A stretch of DNA of 41,656 nucleotides, taken from contig NZ_BDBX01000062.1 of NCBI RefSeq assembly GCF_001613205.1, forward strand, positions 1 to 41,656, given 5' to 3'. Position numbers and translations under genes: made by a program. Source of the DNA: Nocardia sienata NBRC 100364. GTDB lineage: Bacteria; Actinomycetota; Actinomycetes; Mycobacteriales; Mycobacteriaceae. Positions within the stretch are counted from its first letter, which is position 1, and each line of letters starts with the position of its first letter. This document shows positions 1 through 7,902 of the stretch, piece after piece. The notes below the pieces were generated by a model. The model made no database searches. It was not told where the DNA came from and saw only the letters and a list, made by a program, of their open reading frames with translations.

Positions 1-12
1 TATGAACAGAGC

Positions 13-687
13 GTGGGTGTGCTGGTCTCGGTGGAAGGCCTCGACGGTGCGGGTAAGCGGACGCTGATCGCCGGGTTGGCGGCCGCGCTCGACAGTCGCG
101 GACTCCGCGTCGCGACCCTCGCCTTCCCGCGCTACGGCCGGTCGGTACACGCGGACCTGGCCGCCGAAGCCCTGCGCGGCGCCCACGGCGATCTGGCGGC
201 TTCGGTGAACGCCATGGCCGTCCTGTTCGCGCTCGACCGGGCCGGGGCCGCCGACGAACTGGCGAAATTGCTCGTCGACAACGATATCGTCGTGCTGGAC
301 CGATACGTGGCCTCCAATGCCGCCTACAACGCGGCCCGGCTGGGCCAGTCGGCCGACGGGGAAATCGTGCGGTGGATCGGAGAATTGGAATTCGGCCGGT
401 TCGAACTCCCGGTACCACGGGTGCAGTTGCTGCTCGATGTTCCGGTCGAGGTCGCGGCCTCGCGCGCACGCCGTCGCGGTGAACTCGATGCGGCGCGCGA
501 CCTGGACGCCTATGAACGCGACGGTGGATTACAGGAACGTACCGCCGAGGTGTACCGTGATCTTGCTCGGCATGATTGGTATGGGACCTGGTGGGTTTTC
601 CGATCCACCGAAGAAGACGGTTCCGGCCGACTCGCCGGGGAAATGAACTCATTGGCCGCGCGGCTCGCCGCATTGGTCGCGAATTAG
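13..687 (+). CDS. tmk: Thymidylate (dTMP) kinase
   Basis: Phosphorylates dTMP to dTDP with ATP in the cytoplasm, an essential step of dTTP synthesis. The 224-residue product begins with the family signature VEGLDGAGKRT (P-loop near residues 7-17), carries the DRY motif (VLDRYVASNAAYN, near residue 95) and a basic LID segment (ASRARRRGE). Length is normal for actinobacterial Tmk. The GTG at 13 places the P-loop at the usual distance from the N-terminus; a second GTG two codons later is possible. It is followed after 79 bp by mtrA, the order seen in mycobacteria. A small hairpin at 710-724 lies between the two genes. Confidence 0.95.
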   Translation: MGVLVSVEGLDGAGKRTLIAGLAAALDSRGLRVATLAFPRYGRSVHADLAAEALRGAHGDLAASVNAMAVLFALDRAGAADELAKLLVDNDIVVLDRYVASNAAYNAARLGQSADGEIVRWIGELEFGRFELPVPRVQLLLDVPVEVAASRARRRGELDAARDLDAYERDGGLQERTAEVYRDLARHDWYGTWWVFRSTEEDGSGRLAGEMNSLAARLAALVAN

Positions 688-766
688 TGTTGGATATCCG
701 GCGGGAACGCGCCACTGTGTGGCGTGGCGGCCCGTTACGAGCGCGGGAGATGACAACATAGTAACT

Positions 767-1444
767 ATGAAGCCGAAGATTCTGGTCGTCGACGACGATA
801 TGGCGCTCGCGGAGATGCTCACCATCGTCCTGCGGGGCGAGGGTTTCGATCCGCACGTGGTCGGCGACGGCACCCAGGCCCTGTCGGCAGTTCGTGAGAT
901 CCGGCCCGATCTGGTGCTGCTCGATCTCATGCTGCCGGGGATGAACGGTATCGATGTGTGCCGGGTGCTGCGCGCCGACTCGGGTGTGCCGATCGTGATG
1001 CTCACCGCCAAGACGGATACCGTCGATGTGGTGCTCGGCCTCGAATCCGGCGCCGACGATTACATCGTCAAACCGTTCAAGCCGAAGGAACTGGTGGCCC
1101 GGGTCCGGGCCCGGCTGCGCCGCACCGAGGAAGAGCCGGCCGAACTGCTGAACATCGCCGATATCGTGATCGATGTACCGGCGCACAAGGTCTCCCGCGA
1201 GGGCGCGCAGATCTCGCTCACGCCGCTGGAGTTCGATCTGCTGGTGGCGCTGGCCCGCAAACCCCGCCAGGTGTTCACCCGCGAGGTACTGCTGGAACAG
1301 GTCTGGGGCTACCGGCATGCCGCCGACACCCGCCTGGTGAACGTCCATGTGCAGCGACTACGAGCGAAGGTCGAAAAGGATCCGGAGAATCCCGAGATCG
1401 TGCTGACCGTCCGCGGTGTGGGGTACAAGGCCGGTCCGCCGTGA
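767..1444 (+). CDS. mtrA: Response regulator MtrA
   Basis: OmpR/PhoB-type DNA-binding response regulator, partner of MtrB; in actinobacteria it controls cell-wall, division and replication genes. The receiver domain fills residues 1-120, with acidic residues in VVDDD and phospho-acceptor Asp53 in LVLLDLMLPG, followed by a winged-helix domain ending VRGVGYKAGPP. It is nearly identical to the M. tuberculosis protein as I remember it. I chose the ATG at 767 (MKPKILVVDDD), which gives 225 residues; an upstream in-frame GTG at 719 would add 16 residues unlike the family. The mtrB start lies just downstream, so the two are co-transcribed. Confidence 0.96.
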   Translation: MKPKILVVDDDMALAEMLTIVLRGEGFDPHVVGDGTQALSAVREIRPDLVLLDLMLPGMNGIDVCRVLRADSGVPIVMLTAKTDTVDVVLGLESGADDYIVKPFKPKELVARVRARLRRTEEEPAELLNIADIVIDVPAHKVSREGAQISLTPLEFDLLVALARKPRQVFTREVLLEQVWGYRHAADTRLVNVHVQRLRAKVEKDPENPEIVLTVRGVGYKAGPP

Positions 1445-1478
1445 TCCGGCTCGAGTTGCCGGGTCCGGAGGCGCTACC

Positions 1479-3428
1479 TTGCGCGAGCACGTAGGGTCGG
1501 ACGCCGGTCGGAAAGACGGACAGAACGGGCGTCTCGCCGACGTGCGGGAGGCGTTGACACCGGTCAACGAATGGTTCCAGCACGTCGGTAGATCACTGGG
1601 CCTGCTGTGGCGGCGTTCGCTGCAGCTACGTGTCATCGTTTCGACGCTCACCCTGTCGCTGATCGTCATCACGGTGCTGGGTGTCGTGCTGACCAGCCAG
1701 ATCACCGACCGGCTGCTCGATGCGAAGATCAATGCCGGGGTCGAGGAAATGGACCGTGTCCGCAATACGGTCGAAACCCAGCTGGCCGGGGTCCACGACA
1801 TCACCAGTCAGGAACAGCGGCTGTCCGACGCCCGGGATTCGCTGTCCAATCGGCGCGATCCCAGCCGGACCGGGGGCGCGGCGGGCAGTTTCGATTCGGC
1901 GCTGAGCATGATCGGCGGGACCCCACAGCAGGTGATCACCGCCGGACCCATCGAAGAGGTGCCCGACGCGCTGCGCCGGTTCGTGCAGCGCAACCAGGTC
2001 AGCTACCAGTTCGCCACGGTCGCCGACCCGGACGGCTATCACGGTCGTGCGCTCATCATCGGCAGTCCCAGCGCCGAGGTGCCCACGCTGGAGATCTATC
2101 TGATCTTCCCGCTGGGCAACGAGGAGCGCAGTCTGGCGCTGATGCGCGGCACCATGCTGGTCGGCGGAGTGGTGTTGCTGATCCTGCTGGCCGCCATCAC
2201 GGCGCTGGTGACCCGGCAGGTGGTGCTGCCGATCCGGTCGGCCGCCCGTATCGCGGGCCGGTTCGCCGACGGCCGGCTCAAAGAACGCATGCTGGTGCGC
2301 GGCGACGACGATATCGCCCGGCTGGCGAAAGCATTCAACGAAATGGCCGAGAGCCTGTCCAACCAGATCAACCAGCTGGAGGAATTCGGCAATCTGCAGC
2401 GCCGCTTCACCTCCGATGTCAGCCACGAGTTGCGCACCCCGCTGACCACGGTGCGAATGGCCGCCGACCTCATCCACGGCAGCAGTGACGATCTCGATCC
2501 CGCGCTGGCCCGCAGCGCCGAACTGCTGGTCACCGAACTGGACCGATTCGAAGGCCTGCTCAACGATCTGCTGGAGATCTCGCGGCACGACGCAGGTGTC
2601 GCCGAACTCCAGGTGGAATCGCTGGATGTGCGGATGTGCGTACGCGCGGCGATCTCCACGGTGCGCCATCTTGCCCGCGACGCCGGAATCGAGGTGGTGA
2701 TCGATCTGCCCGAGGAGCCGGTGGTGGCCGAGGTCGATCCGCGCCGGGTGGAGCGAGTGCTGCGCAATCTGCTCGCCAACGCGATCGACCACAGTGAGGG
2801 CAAACCCGTCCTGATCCGGATGCGCGGCGACACCGAAGTAAATGCCCTCGCCGTGGTGGTGCGGGATCAGGGTGTCGGTCTGCGGCCGGGGGAGGAGAAA
2901 CTGGTGTTCAGCAGGTTCTGGCGGTCCGACCCGTCGCGGATGCGCCGATCCGGCGGGACCGGGCTCGGTTTGTCGATCAGCGTCGAGGACGCCAACCTGC
3001 ACGACGGGAAACTCGAGGCGTGGGGACGACCCGGGGTCGGCGCCAGCTTCCGGCTGACCCTGCCGCTTGTCCGCGGCCAGAAGCTGGGTAAGAGCCCGCT
3101 GCCGTTGGAACCGGGTATGCGCCGGGCGCCGCGGCGGCCGAACTCCGAGAACGAGCGGGCGGGCGGCGAACGGGTGGAACTCGGCCCGCCGGTCACCGAA
3201 ACCGAACCGTGGGCGCCCCTGCCCACCCCCGCGGAGCCGGATACGGGCGGTGCGGAACCGGAAACCCCGGCGTCGGGCCCCTCGACGACCGGAACGAAAA
3301 GCGCCGATACGGATTCGGAGCCGCCGGCCCGGGATCCCGGCTCCGGACCGGACGACGCCGCCGACCGGGAGCCATCCGGCCCGGCCGCCGGTTCGGTGCC
3401 CACCGACCATGGGGACCAGAAGTCATGA
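1479..3428 (+). CDS. mtrB: Sensor histidine kinase MtrB
   Basis: Membrane sensor kinase of the MtrAB system. It has a membrane segment near residues 50-75, an extracytoplasmic domain, a second membrane segment near 225-250, HAMP, a HisKA domain with phospho-acceptor His316 (SDVSHELRTP), the N box NLLANAIDH and the G boxes DQGVGL and GGTGLGLS. A long Pro/Glu/Asp-rich low-complexity tail of about 110 residues follows the ATPase domain. I chose TTG at 1479 because GGAG at 1467-1470 sits 8 bases upstream; the frame is open back to 1416 inside mtrA, so the start is less certain than the gene. The stop overlaps the lpqB start (ATGA). Confidence 0.94.
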   Translation: MREHVGSDAGRKDGQNGRLADVREALTPVNEWFQHVGRSLGLLWRRSLQLRVIVSTLTLSLIVITVLGVVLTSQITDRLLDAKINAGVEEMDRVRNTVETQLAGVHDITSQEQRLSDARDSLSNRRDPSRTGGAAGSFDSALSMIGGTPQQVITAGPIEEVPDALRRFVQRNQVSYQFATVADPDGYHGRALIIGSPSAEVPTLEIYLIFPLGNEERSLALMRGTMLVGGVVLLILLAAITALVTRQVVLPIRSAARIAGRFADGRLKERMLVRGDDDIARLAKAFNEMAESLSNQINQLEEFGNLQRRFTSDVSHELRTPLTTVRMAADLIHGSSDDLDPALARSAELLVTELDRFEGLLNDLLEISRHDAGVAELQVESLDVRMCVRAAISTVRHLARDAGIEVVIDLPEEPVVAEVDPRRVERVLRNLLANAIDHSEGKPVLIRMRGDTEVNALAVVVRDQGVGLRPGEEKLVFSRFWRSDPSRMRRSGGTGLGLSISVEDANLHDGKLEAWGRPGVGASFRLTLPLVRGQKLGKSPLPLEPGMRRAPRRPNSENERAGGERVELGPPVTETEPWAPLPTPAEPDTGGAEPETPASGPSTTGTKSADTDSEPPARDPGSGPDDAADREPSGPAAGSVPTDHGDQKS

Positions 3429-5230
3429 GCGCACGCAGGCGGTGGTTCCGGCAGTTGCTGGTGGCGGTCGCGGTGGTCGGCCTGGCCGCCACCGGGGGCT
3501 GCGCGAATCTGCCCGACTCCTCGCAACCCCAGGCTCTCGGCACGATCAACCAGGAACCGACCGCCGAGGGGCCGCCCCTCCCGACGCAGGGGCGCGATCC
3601 GGATCTGCTGCTGCGCGATTTCCTGCAGGCCACCGCCGACCCCGCCGACGGTCATCTCGCCGCCCGTCAATACATGACCCCCGCCGCGTCGACCCAGTGG
3701 AACGATGCCGACTCGACCGTGATCGTGGAGCGCGCGGATACGCTGCGCGAATCGCGTAACGAGAACGAGGCGACCTATGTGCTGCGCGCGCGCAAGGTCG
3801 GCGAACTCTCCGCGGACGGTTCCTACCACGCGGTGGACGGGATCATCGAGAACAAGATCGAGATGACGCGGGTCGACGGCGAATGGCGTATCGACGAGCT
3901 GCCCGACGGCGTGGTCGTGGAGTACAGCGCCTTCACCCAGTCCTACCGGCGGTACGCCCTGTACTTCGTCACCGCCGACGGGCAGCATGTGGCGCCGGAT
4001 CTGCGCTGGGTCGCGGGGCGTCCGGACGAACTCGCGCAGCAATTGGTGACCATGCTGATCGCGGGTCCGCAGCCGTATATCGCCCCGGTCGTCCGCAATT
4101 ACCTTGCCCCGCCCGTCGCGGTGCGCGGAACCGTCACCAAGGCCAACGGTGATCCGGTAGGCGTAGGTGTGGGCCTGGGCGGGGTGCGGATCGACTTCAC
4201 CGGGATAGGCGAGCCCAGTCCCCGCGACCGTGAATTGTTCGCGGCGCAGGTGATCCTCACCCTCGCCGGCGCCGATGTGCTCGGCCCCTACATGCTGCTC
4301 GAGGACGGCCGGCCGCTGGACGAGCGGTTCGCCGGGAACGGCTGGTCGGTCGATGATCTGGGGCCGCTCGCCGATTCCGTGCAGCCGGACGCCCTGATCG
4401 GTTTGCACGCGCTGCGGGAGGGCAAGCTGGTCAAGGTAGAGGACAATCGTGCCCCGGCTCCCGCCCCGGGCTACTTCGGCGAGGTGCAGAACCTGCAGTC
4501 GGTGGGTCTGTCGCCGGACGGCAAACTGGTGGCCGCCGTAGCCGACGCGGGCCGGCAGCCCCCGCAGCCGCAACGCACGCTGATGGTGGGCAGCTACGGG
4601 GGCAACGCGTTCCCGGTCGCGGAGGGTGGCGCCGTCACCCGCCCGTCCTGGACTGCCGACGGCAGCGCGGCCTGGGCGGTCATCGACGGAAACCGGGTGA
4701 TCCGCGCGGTCACCAACCGCGATACCGGCACTGTTTCGGTCCAGGAGGTGGACACCGCCCAGCTGTTCGCCCCCGACTCCGGGCCGACCTTCGCACTGCC
4801 GATCACCGAACTGCGGATCTCCCGCAACGGGGTCAGCGCGGTGTTGATCGCCGACGGCAAAGTGTATGTCGCCATGGTGCTGCGCCGGCCGGACGGCACC
4901 TTCGCGCTCACCTCACCGCGGCAGATCGCGATGGAGCTCAGCACCGACGCGACCTCGGTCGACTGGTTCAGCGACGATACGGTCATCCTGGCCACCGCAG
5001 GCAATGTGGATCCGGTACGGACGGTGAAGATCGACGGCTCCGGGATGGCCTCGCTGGGCGGACGCAACCTCACCCCGCCGGTCCGTCAGGTCACCGCTTC
5101 CATCGAACGCCAGTATGTCGCCGATTCCCGCGCGGTACTGGAATTCACCCGCACACCCGAAGGCGGCGACCCCTACTGGCGTGAGGTCCCCGGGCTCGGC
5201 GCGGACGCCGTACCTGTGCTGCCCGGCTGA
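3425..5230 (+). CDS. lpqB: Lipoprotein LpqB, MtrB accessory beta-propeller protein
   Basis: Extracytoplasmic lipoprotein that in mycobacteria binds the sensor domain of MtrB and tunes MtrA signalling. The 601-residue product starts with an Arg-rich n-region and hydrophobic core (LLVAVAVVGLAATGGC) ending in a lipidation Cys; the lipobox is slightly unusual, with Thr at -3. A GerMN-like region follows (VTMLIAGPQPYIAPVVRNYL, EPSPRDRELFAAQVILTL), then a WD40-like beta-propeller (LSPDGKLVAAV, ELRISRNGVSAVLI). The ATG overlaps the mtrB stop by four bases, showing translational coupling and fixing the start. Confidence 0.94.
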   Translation: MSARRRWFRQLLVAVAVVGLAATGGCANLPDSSQPQALGTINQEPTAEGPPLPTQGRDPDLLLRDFLQATADPADGHLAARQYMTPAASTQWNDADSTVIVERADTLRESRNENEATYVLRARKVGELSADGSYHAVDGIIENKIEMTRVDGEWRIDELPDGVVVEYSAFTQSYRRYALYFVTADGQHVAPDLRWVAGRPDELAQQLVTMLIAGPQPYIAPVVRNYLAPPVAVRGTVTKANGDPVGVGVGLGGVRIDFTGIGEPSPRDRELFAAQVILTLAGADVLGPYMLLEDGRPLDERFAGNGWSVDDLGPLADSVQPDALIGLHALREGKLVKVEDNRAPAPAPGYFGEVQNLQSVGLSPDGKLVAAVADAGRQPPQPQRTLMVGSYGGNAFPVAEGGAVTRPSWTADGSAAWAVIDGNRVIRAVTNRDTGTVSVQEVDTAQLFAPDSGPTFALPITELRISRNGVSAVLIADGKVYVAMVLRRPDGTFALTSPRQIAMELSTDATSVDWFSDDTVILATAGNVDPVRTVKIDGSGMASLGGRNLTPPVRQVTASIERQYVADSRAVLEFTRTPEGGDPYWREVPGLGADAVPVLPG

Positions 5231-5270
5231 TCCCGGGCGCCGTGTCGGTGCCCACCGGCACACTTCGCGC

Positions 5271-5903
5271 ATGCGGACACTGCTGGACCTGCTCGTACCG
5301 TCGGAATGCGGCGGCTGCCGCCGGCCGGGGATCCCGTGGTGTGCCGAGTGCGCGCGCAGTATCTCCGGCCCACCGATCCGGGTGTATCCCCGCGCGGATC
5401 CGGGAGTGCCGTGCTGGGCGCTGAGCGGCTACCGTGGCCCCGCGCGGCAAGCCGTACTGGCGGCCAAGGAACGCGACCGGCGTGATCTCGCCGGGCCGCT
5501 GGGACGCGCCCTCGCCGCAGGACTCGCGCCGTTGCGGGCCCCGGACCGGCCCCTGATACTTGTACCTTCGCCGAGTCGGCGGGCCGCGGCACGGCGGCGC
5601 GGCGGTGACCCGGTATTGCGATGCGCGCGGATCGCAGCGCAGTCGCTGGGCAGTTGCCAGGTTCTGCCGTGTCTGCGAGTCTGGTGGGGAGTCCGCGATT
5701 CGGCCGGTCTGTCGGCGCGCGAGCGCGACCGCAATCTACGCGGGCGGGTGAGTGCTGCGCCGCTGCCGTCGCATGCGGTGAACGCGCAGGTCGTCCTGGT
5801 CGACGACGTATTGACGACAGGTGTCACGGTATCCGCGTGCGCTCGGGCTCTCGTTGCCGCAGGAACACGCCCGGATGGCGTATTCGTGACGTGTGCTGGG
5901 TGA
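5271..5903 (+). CDS. ComF family phosphoribosyltransferase-like protein
   Basis: Homolog of the ComF/GntX family. The N-terminus has paired cysteines typical of the family's zinc-binding segment (C13xxC16 and C24xxC27), and the C-terminal half carries a type I phosphoribosyltransferase PRPP loop, VVLVDDVLTTGVT, near residues 174-186. The 210-residue length fits. ComF helps DNA uptake in competent bacteria; its role in actinobacteria is not established. It lies 40 bp after lpqB and before hpf, the conserved mycobacterial order, and is probably at the end of the mtrAB-lpqB transcript. No strong ribosome site precedes the ATG. Confidence 0.88.
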   Translation: MRTLLDLLVPSECGGCRRPGIPWCAECARSISGPPIRVYPRADPGVPCWALSGYRGPARQAVLAAKERDRRDLAGPLGRALAAGLAPLRAPDRPLILVPSPSRRAAARRRGGDPVLRCARIAAQSLGSCQVLPCLRVWWGVRDSAGLSARERDRNLRGRVSAAPLPSHAVNAQVVLVDDVLTTGVTVSACARALVAAGTRPDGVFVTCAG

Positions 5904-5987
5904 ATCCGGGAAATTTGCGTTAACAGTGGCGAACCTTCGATCCGCGTACTAGCGTCGCGTGCACACACCCGATCCGGGAGTTTGGAG

Positions 5988-6037
5988 GTGGGCCTCGTAC
6001 ATCACGTGCCGGCCGACTGATCCGACATGGCCGGCAC
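5988..6037 (+). promoter_or_regulatory. hpf leader: possible 10-codon uORF overlapping a hairpin
   Basis: Between comF and hpf, a GTG at 5988 preceded by GGGAG (5976-5980, 7-base spacer) opens a 10-codon frame (VGLVHHVPAD) ending in TGA at 6018-6020. Its last codons overlap the left arm of a perfect 9-bp inverted repeat, GTGCCGGCC (6006-6014) and GGCCGGCAC (6029-6037), with a 14-base loop. The layout resembles a translated leader that could change folding ahead of hpf; it could also be a comF terminator. The sequence is direct observation; any regulatory role is inference. Confidence 0.35.
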
Positions 6038-6092
6038 CGTTTCATCCCGCCGCATGCGACGACAAGTGTGCGGCCGAATCCGGGAGGTACGC

Positions 6093-6812
6093 GTGACGAC
6101 TACTTCACGACCTTCAGTTCAGGACACAGCCCAGACGCAGCTGGACGACCAGCTCGACCGACCGCGGGACACCCGGGCGGATATCGTCGTCAAGGGCCGC
6201 AACGTCGAGGTTCCCGACCATTTCCGAATCTATGTGTCGGAGAAGCTGTCCCGGCTGGAACGCTTCGATCCATCGATCTTTCTCTTCGACGTGGAACTCT
6301 TCCACGAGCGCAACCGTCGTCAACGCAAGAATTGCCAGCGGGTGGAGATCACCGCGCGTGGCAAGGGCCCGATCGTCCGCGCCGAGGCCTGCGCGGACAG
6401 TTTCTACGCTGCATTCGAGGCCGTGACCGCCAAATTGGAGAGCCGGCTGCGCCGCACGAAGGACCGCCGCCGCGTCCACTACGGCGAGAAGACTCCGGTC
6501 TCGGTACACGACGCCACCGCCGACCTGGCCGATGATGCGCTGCTCGGCGACCTCTCCGGAATTCCGCACGACCACTCTCCGCACAGCCGGAAGCGATCCG
6601 ATTTCGCGGCCGATTACCCCGAATACGAGGGGCCCGGGCATATCGTGCGTACCAAGGTGCACTCCGCGATACCGATGACGGTCGACGACGCCCTCTACCA
6701 AATGGAGTTGGTGGGCCACGATTTCTTCCTGTTCCAGGACAAGGAGACCGATCGTCCGTCGGTGGTCTACCGCCGGCATGCCTTCGACTACGGCCTGATA
6801 AGGCTCGCCTAG
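6093..6812 (+). CDS. hpf: Long-form ribosome hibernation promoting factor
   Basis: Binds the 30S subunit decoding centre in stationary phase or stress, and the C-terminal domain dimerises to give 100S ribosomes. The 239-residue product has the S30AE beta-alpha domain at about residues 30-130 (VVKGRNVEVPDHFRIYVSEKL ... RVEITARGKGPIVRAEA ... DSFYAAFEAVTAKLESRLRR), an acidic linker, and the C-terminal domain (VRTKVHSAIPMTVDDALYQ ... HDFFLFQDKETDRPSVVYRR ... YGLIRLA). I chose GTG at 6093 because GGGAGG lies at 6082-6087; the frame is open back to 6027, but that extension is made of leader hairpin sequence. A terminator hairpin follows at 6823-6855. Confidence 0.93.
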   Translation: MTTTSRPSVQDTAQTQLDDQLDRPRDTRADIVVKGRNVEVPDHFRIYVSEKLSRLERFDPSIFLFDVELFHERNRRQRKNCQRVEITARGKGPIVRAEACADSFYAAFEAVTAKLESRLRRTKDRRRVHYGEKTPVSVHDATADLADDALLGDLSGIPHDHSPHSRKRSDFAADYPEYEGPGHIVRTKVHSAIPMTVDDALYQMELVGHDFFLFQDKETDRPSVVYRRHAFDYGLIRLA

Positions 6813-6822
6813 CCGACACTGC

Positions 6823-6855
6823 AGCCGACCGGTCCGCGCGATGGGCCGGTCGGCT
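6823..6855 (+). terminator. Bidirectional terminator between hpf and bluB
   Basis: Perfect 10-bp inverted repeat AGCCGACCGG (6823-6832) / CCGGTCGGCT (6846-6855), 13-base loop, followed on the plus strand by TTAT. It starts 11 bases after the hpf stop and directly abuts the bluB stop codon (6856-6858, opposite strand), so it can serve both convergent genes. Confidence 0.8.
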
Positions 6856-7491
6856 TTATCGTTCCCGGCTCGCGGGCGTGTACCGCTCCCGATGCACCGC
6901 GGCACTCAGCGGCCGTCGGTCGCGCCAGCCGAAACGTTCCAGATCGGGAACACGCTGAAATTCGGTGACCGGCCCGATACAGAGCCAGGCGACCGGCCGG
7001 ACTCCCGCGGGCAGGCCGATCAGCTCGGCAAGGAAGGGTTCCTCGTAGAAGGACACCCAGCCGACTCCGATCCGCTCGGCGGTGGCGGCCAGCCAGAGAT
7101 TCTGGATGGCGAGAATTGTCGAATACAGGCCGGTTTCGGGAAGTGTCGCCCGGCCCAGCACCTGTGGCCCGCCCCGCGTATCGTCGTGGACCACCACAAT
7201 GCCGGTGCCGCTCTCGGCGATTCCCTCGATCTTGATCGGCGCGAAGGCCCGGGCCCGTTCGGCGGGCAGTGATCGCGCGAAGTCCAGCCGTCGCTCGGCT
7301 ACATGCGCCGCGAACGTCCGCAGCGTCGCCGGATCACGAACAACAACGAAATCCCAGGGCTGCGAATTACCGACACTCGGCGCGCAGTGCGCCGCCCCGA
7401 GAATCCGCCACAGCGTGGGGTCGTCGATGGGCTCGCCGGTGAACTCCGCCCGCACATCCCGGCGGGTTCGGATGGCCTCGTAAACGCTCAT
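6856..7491 (-). CDS. bluB: 5,6-dimethylbenzimidazole synthase BluB
   Basis: Nitroreductase-fold enzyme that uses O2 to break down FMNH2 into 5,6-dimethylbenzimidazole, the lower ligand of cobalamin. BluB-specific sequence is clear: YEAIRTRRDVR at the N-terminus, APSVGNSQPWDFVVVRDP, IKIEGIAESGTGIVVVHD, GPQVLGRATLPETGLYST, AIQNLWLAATAERIGVGWVSF and the C-terminal DLERFGWRDRRPL. I used the ATG at 7491 (MSVYEAI); a TTG at 7530 or GTG at 7506 would add 5-13 residues, and none of the starts has a good ribosome site. No other cobalamin gene is in the window and I found no cobalamin riboswitch upstream. It lies on the opposite strand to hpf. Confidence 0.9.
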   Translation of the reverse strand: MSVYEAIRTRRDVRAEFTGEPIDDPTLWRILGAAHCAPSVGNSQPWDFVVVRDPATLRTFAAHVAERRLDFARSLPAERARAFAPIKIEGIAESGTGIVVVHDDTRGGPQVLGRATLPETGLYSTILAIQNLWLAATAERIGVGWVSFYEEPFLAELIGLPAGVRPVAWLCIGPVTEFQRVPDLERFGWRDRRPLSAAVHRERYTPASRER

Positions 7492-7846
7492 CTCCGCTGC
7501 ACACACAAAGCCATTGTTCTTGCCCGGCAACCGGCCGAGCGGGACGGGGCTGTGTTTTATCGGCAGCGCCTGTGGTAGCGCGGGGCCCAGGCCCCGCGAA
7601 GGTCCCGTCGTTCAGGCCTCGGGAATCGGGGCTGCGCCGCCTGCGATGTGCGGTGGACCGTCCATAGAGTTGTGACCGTTGAGCACCTTCGGCCAAGGGG
7701 GCGGGCCTCGGCCCTTCGTAGGCCACGCTGAACTCTGCACCGAGAGGGTGCGGCCGTTCGCGGTGATCAGGTGGAGGTTTGCCGGGGGTTCGGGGCTCGC
7801 TGCCGCCGTGGGAGCGTTGTGCCCGGTCGGAGGTGGGGAGCGGGGT
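7492..7846. other. 355-bp gap between bluB and the first desaturase
   Basis: No convincing gene. It holds the bluB 5' region. A GC-rich hairpin, CGCGGGGCC (7579-7587) / GGCCCCGCG (7590-7598), lies about 90 bases upstream of the bluB ATG. On the minus strand a frame stays open from about the desaturase stop to a TGA near 7612 (reading ...SAWPTKGRGPPPWPKVLNG...), but it lacks an ATG or a good ribosome site, so I do not call it. I looked for cobalamin riboswitch boxes and saw none. Confidence 0.5.
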
Positions 7847-7895
7847 GCGGCGGGATCGCAGGGTGGTTCGAAGCCGGGGCCTGCGATCCCGCCGC
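7847..7895 (-). terminator. Terminator hairpin after desaturase 1
   Basis: Perfect 16-bp inverted repeat, GCGGCGGGATCGCAGG (7847-7862) / CCTGCGATCCCGCCGC (7880-7895), with a 17-base loop, starting 7 bases past the stop codon of the desaturase at 7903. There is no T-tract, as is common for actinobacterial terminators. Confidence 0.75.
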
Positions 7896-7902
7896 CGGTG
7901 AC

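Noticed and set aside
701..736. SigH-type promoter before mtrA (GGGAAC ... GTT)
   Set aside because: The spacing between GGAAC and GTT is 25 bases, well outside the 16-19 used by SigH-type promoters.
5920..5952. Promoter TTAACA / TACTAG upstream of hpf
   Set aside because: The spacer is 21 bases, too long for a standard -35/-10 pair.
7492..7846. Cobalamin riboswitch upstream of bluB
   Set aside because: I searched the minus strand by eye for the B12-box and the conserved GCC-rich core and found neither; only simple hairpins are present.
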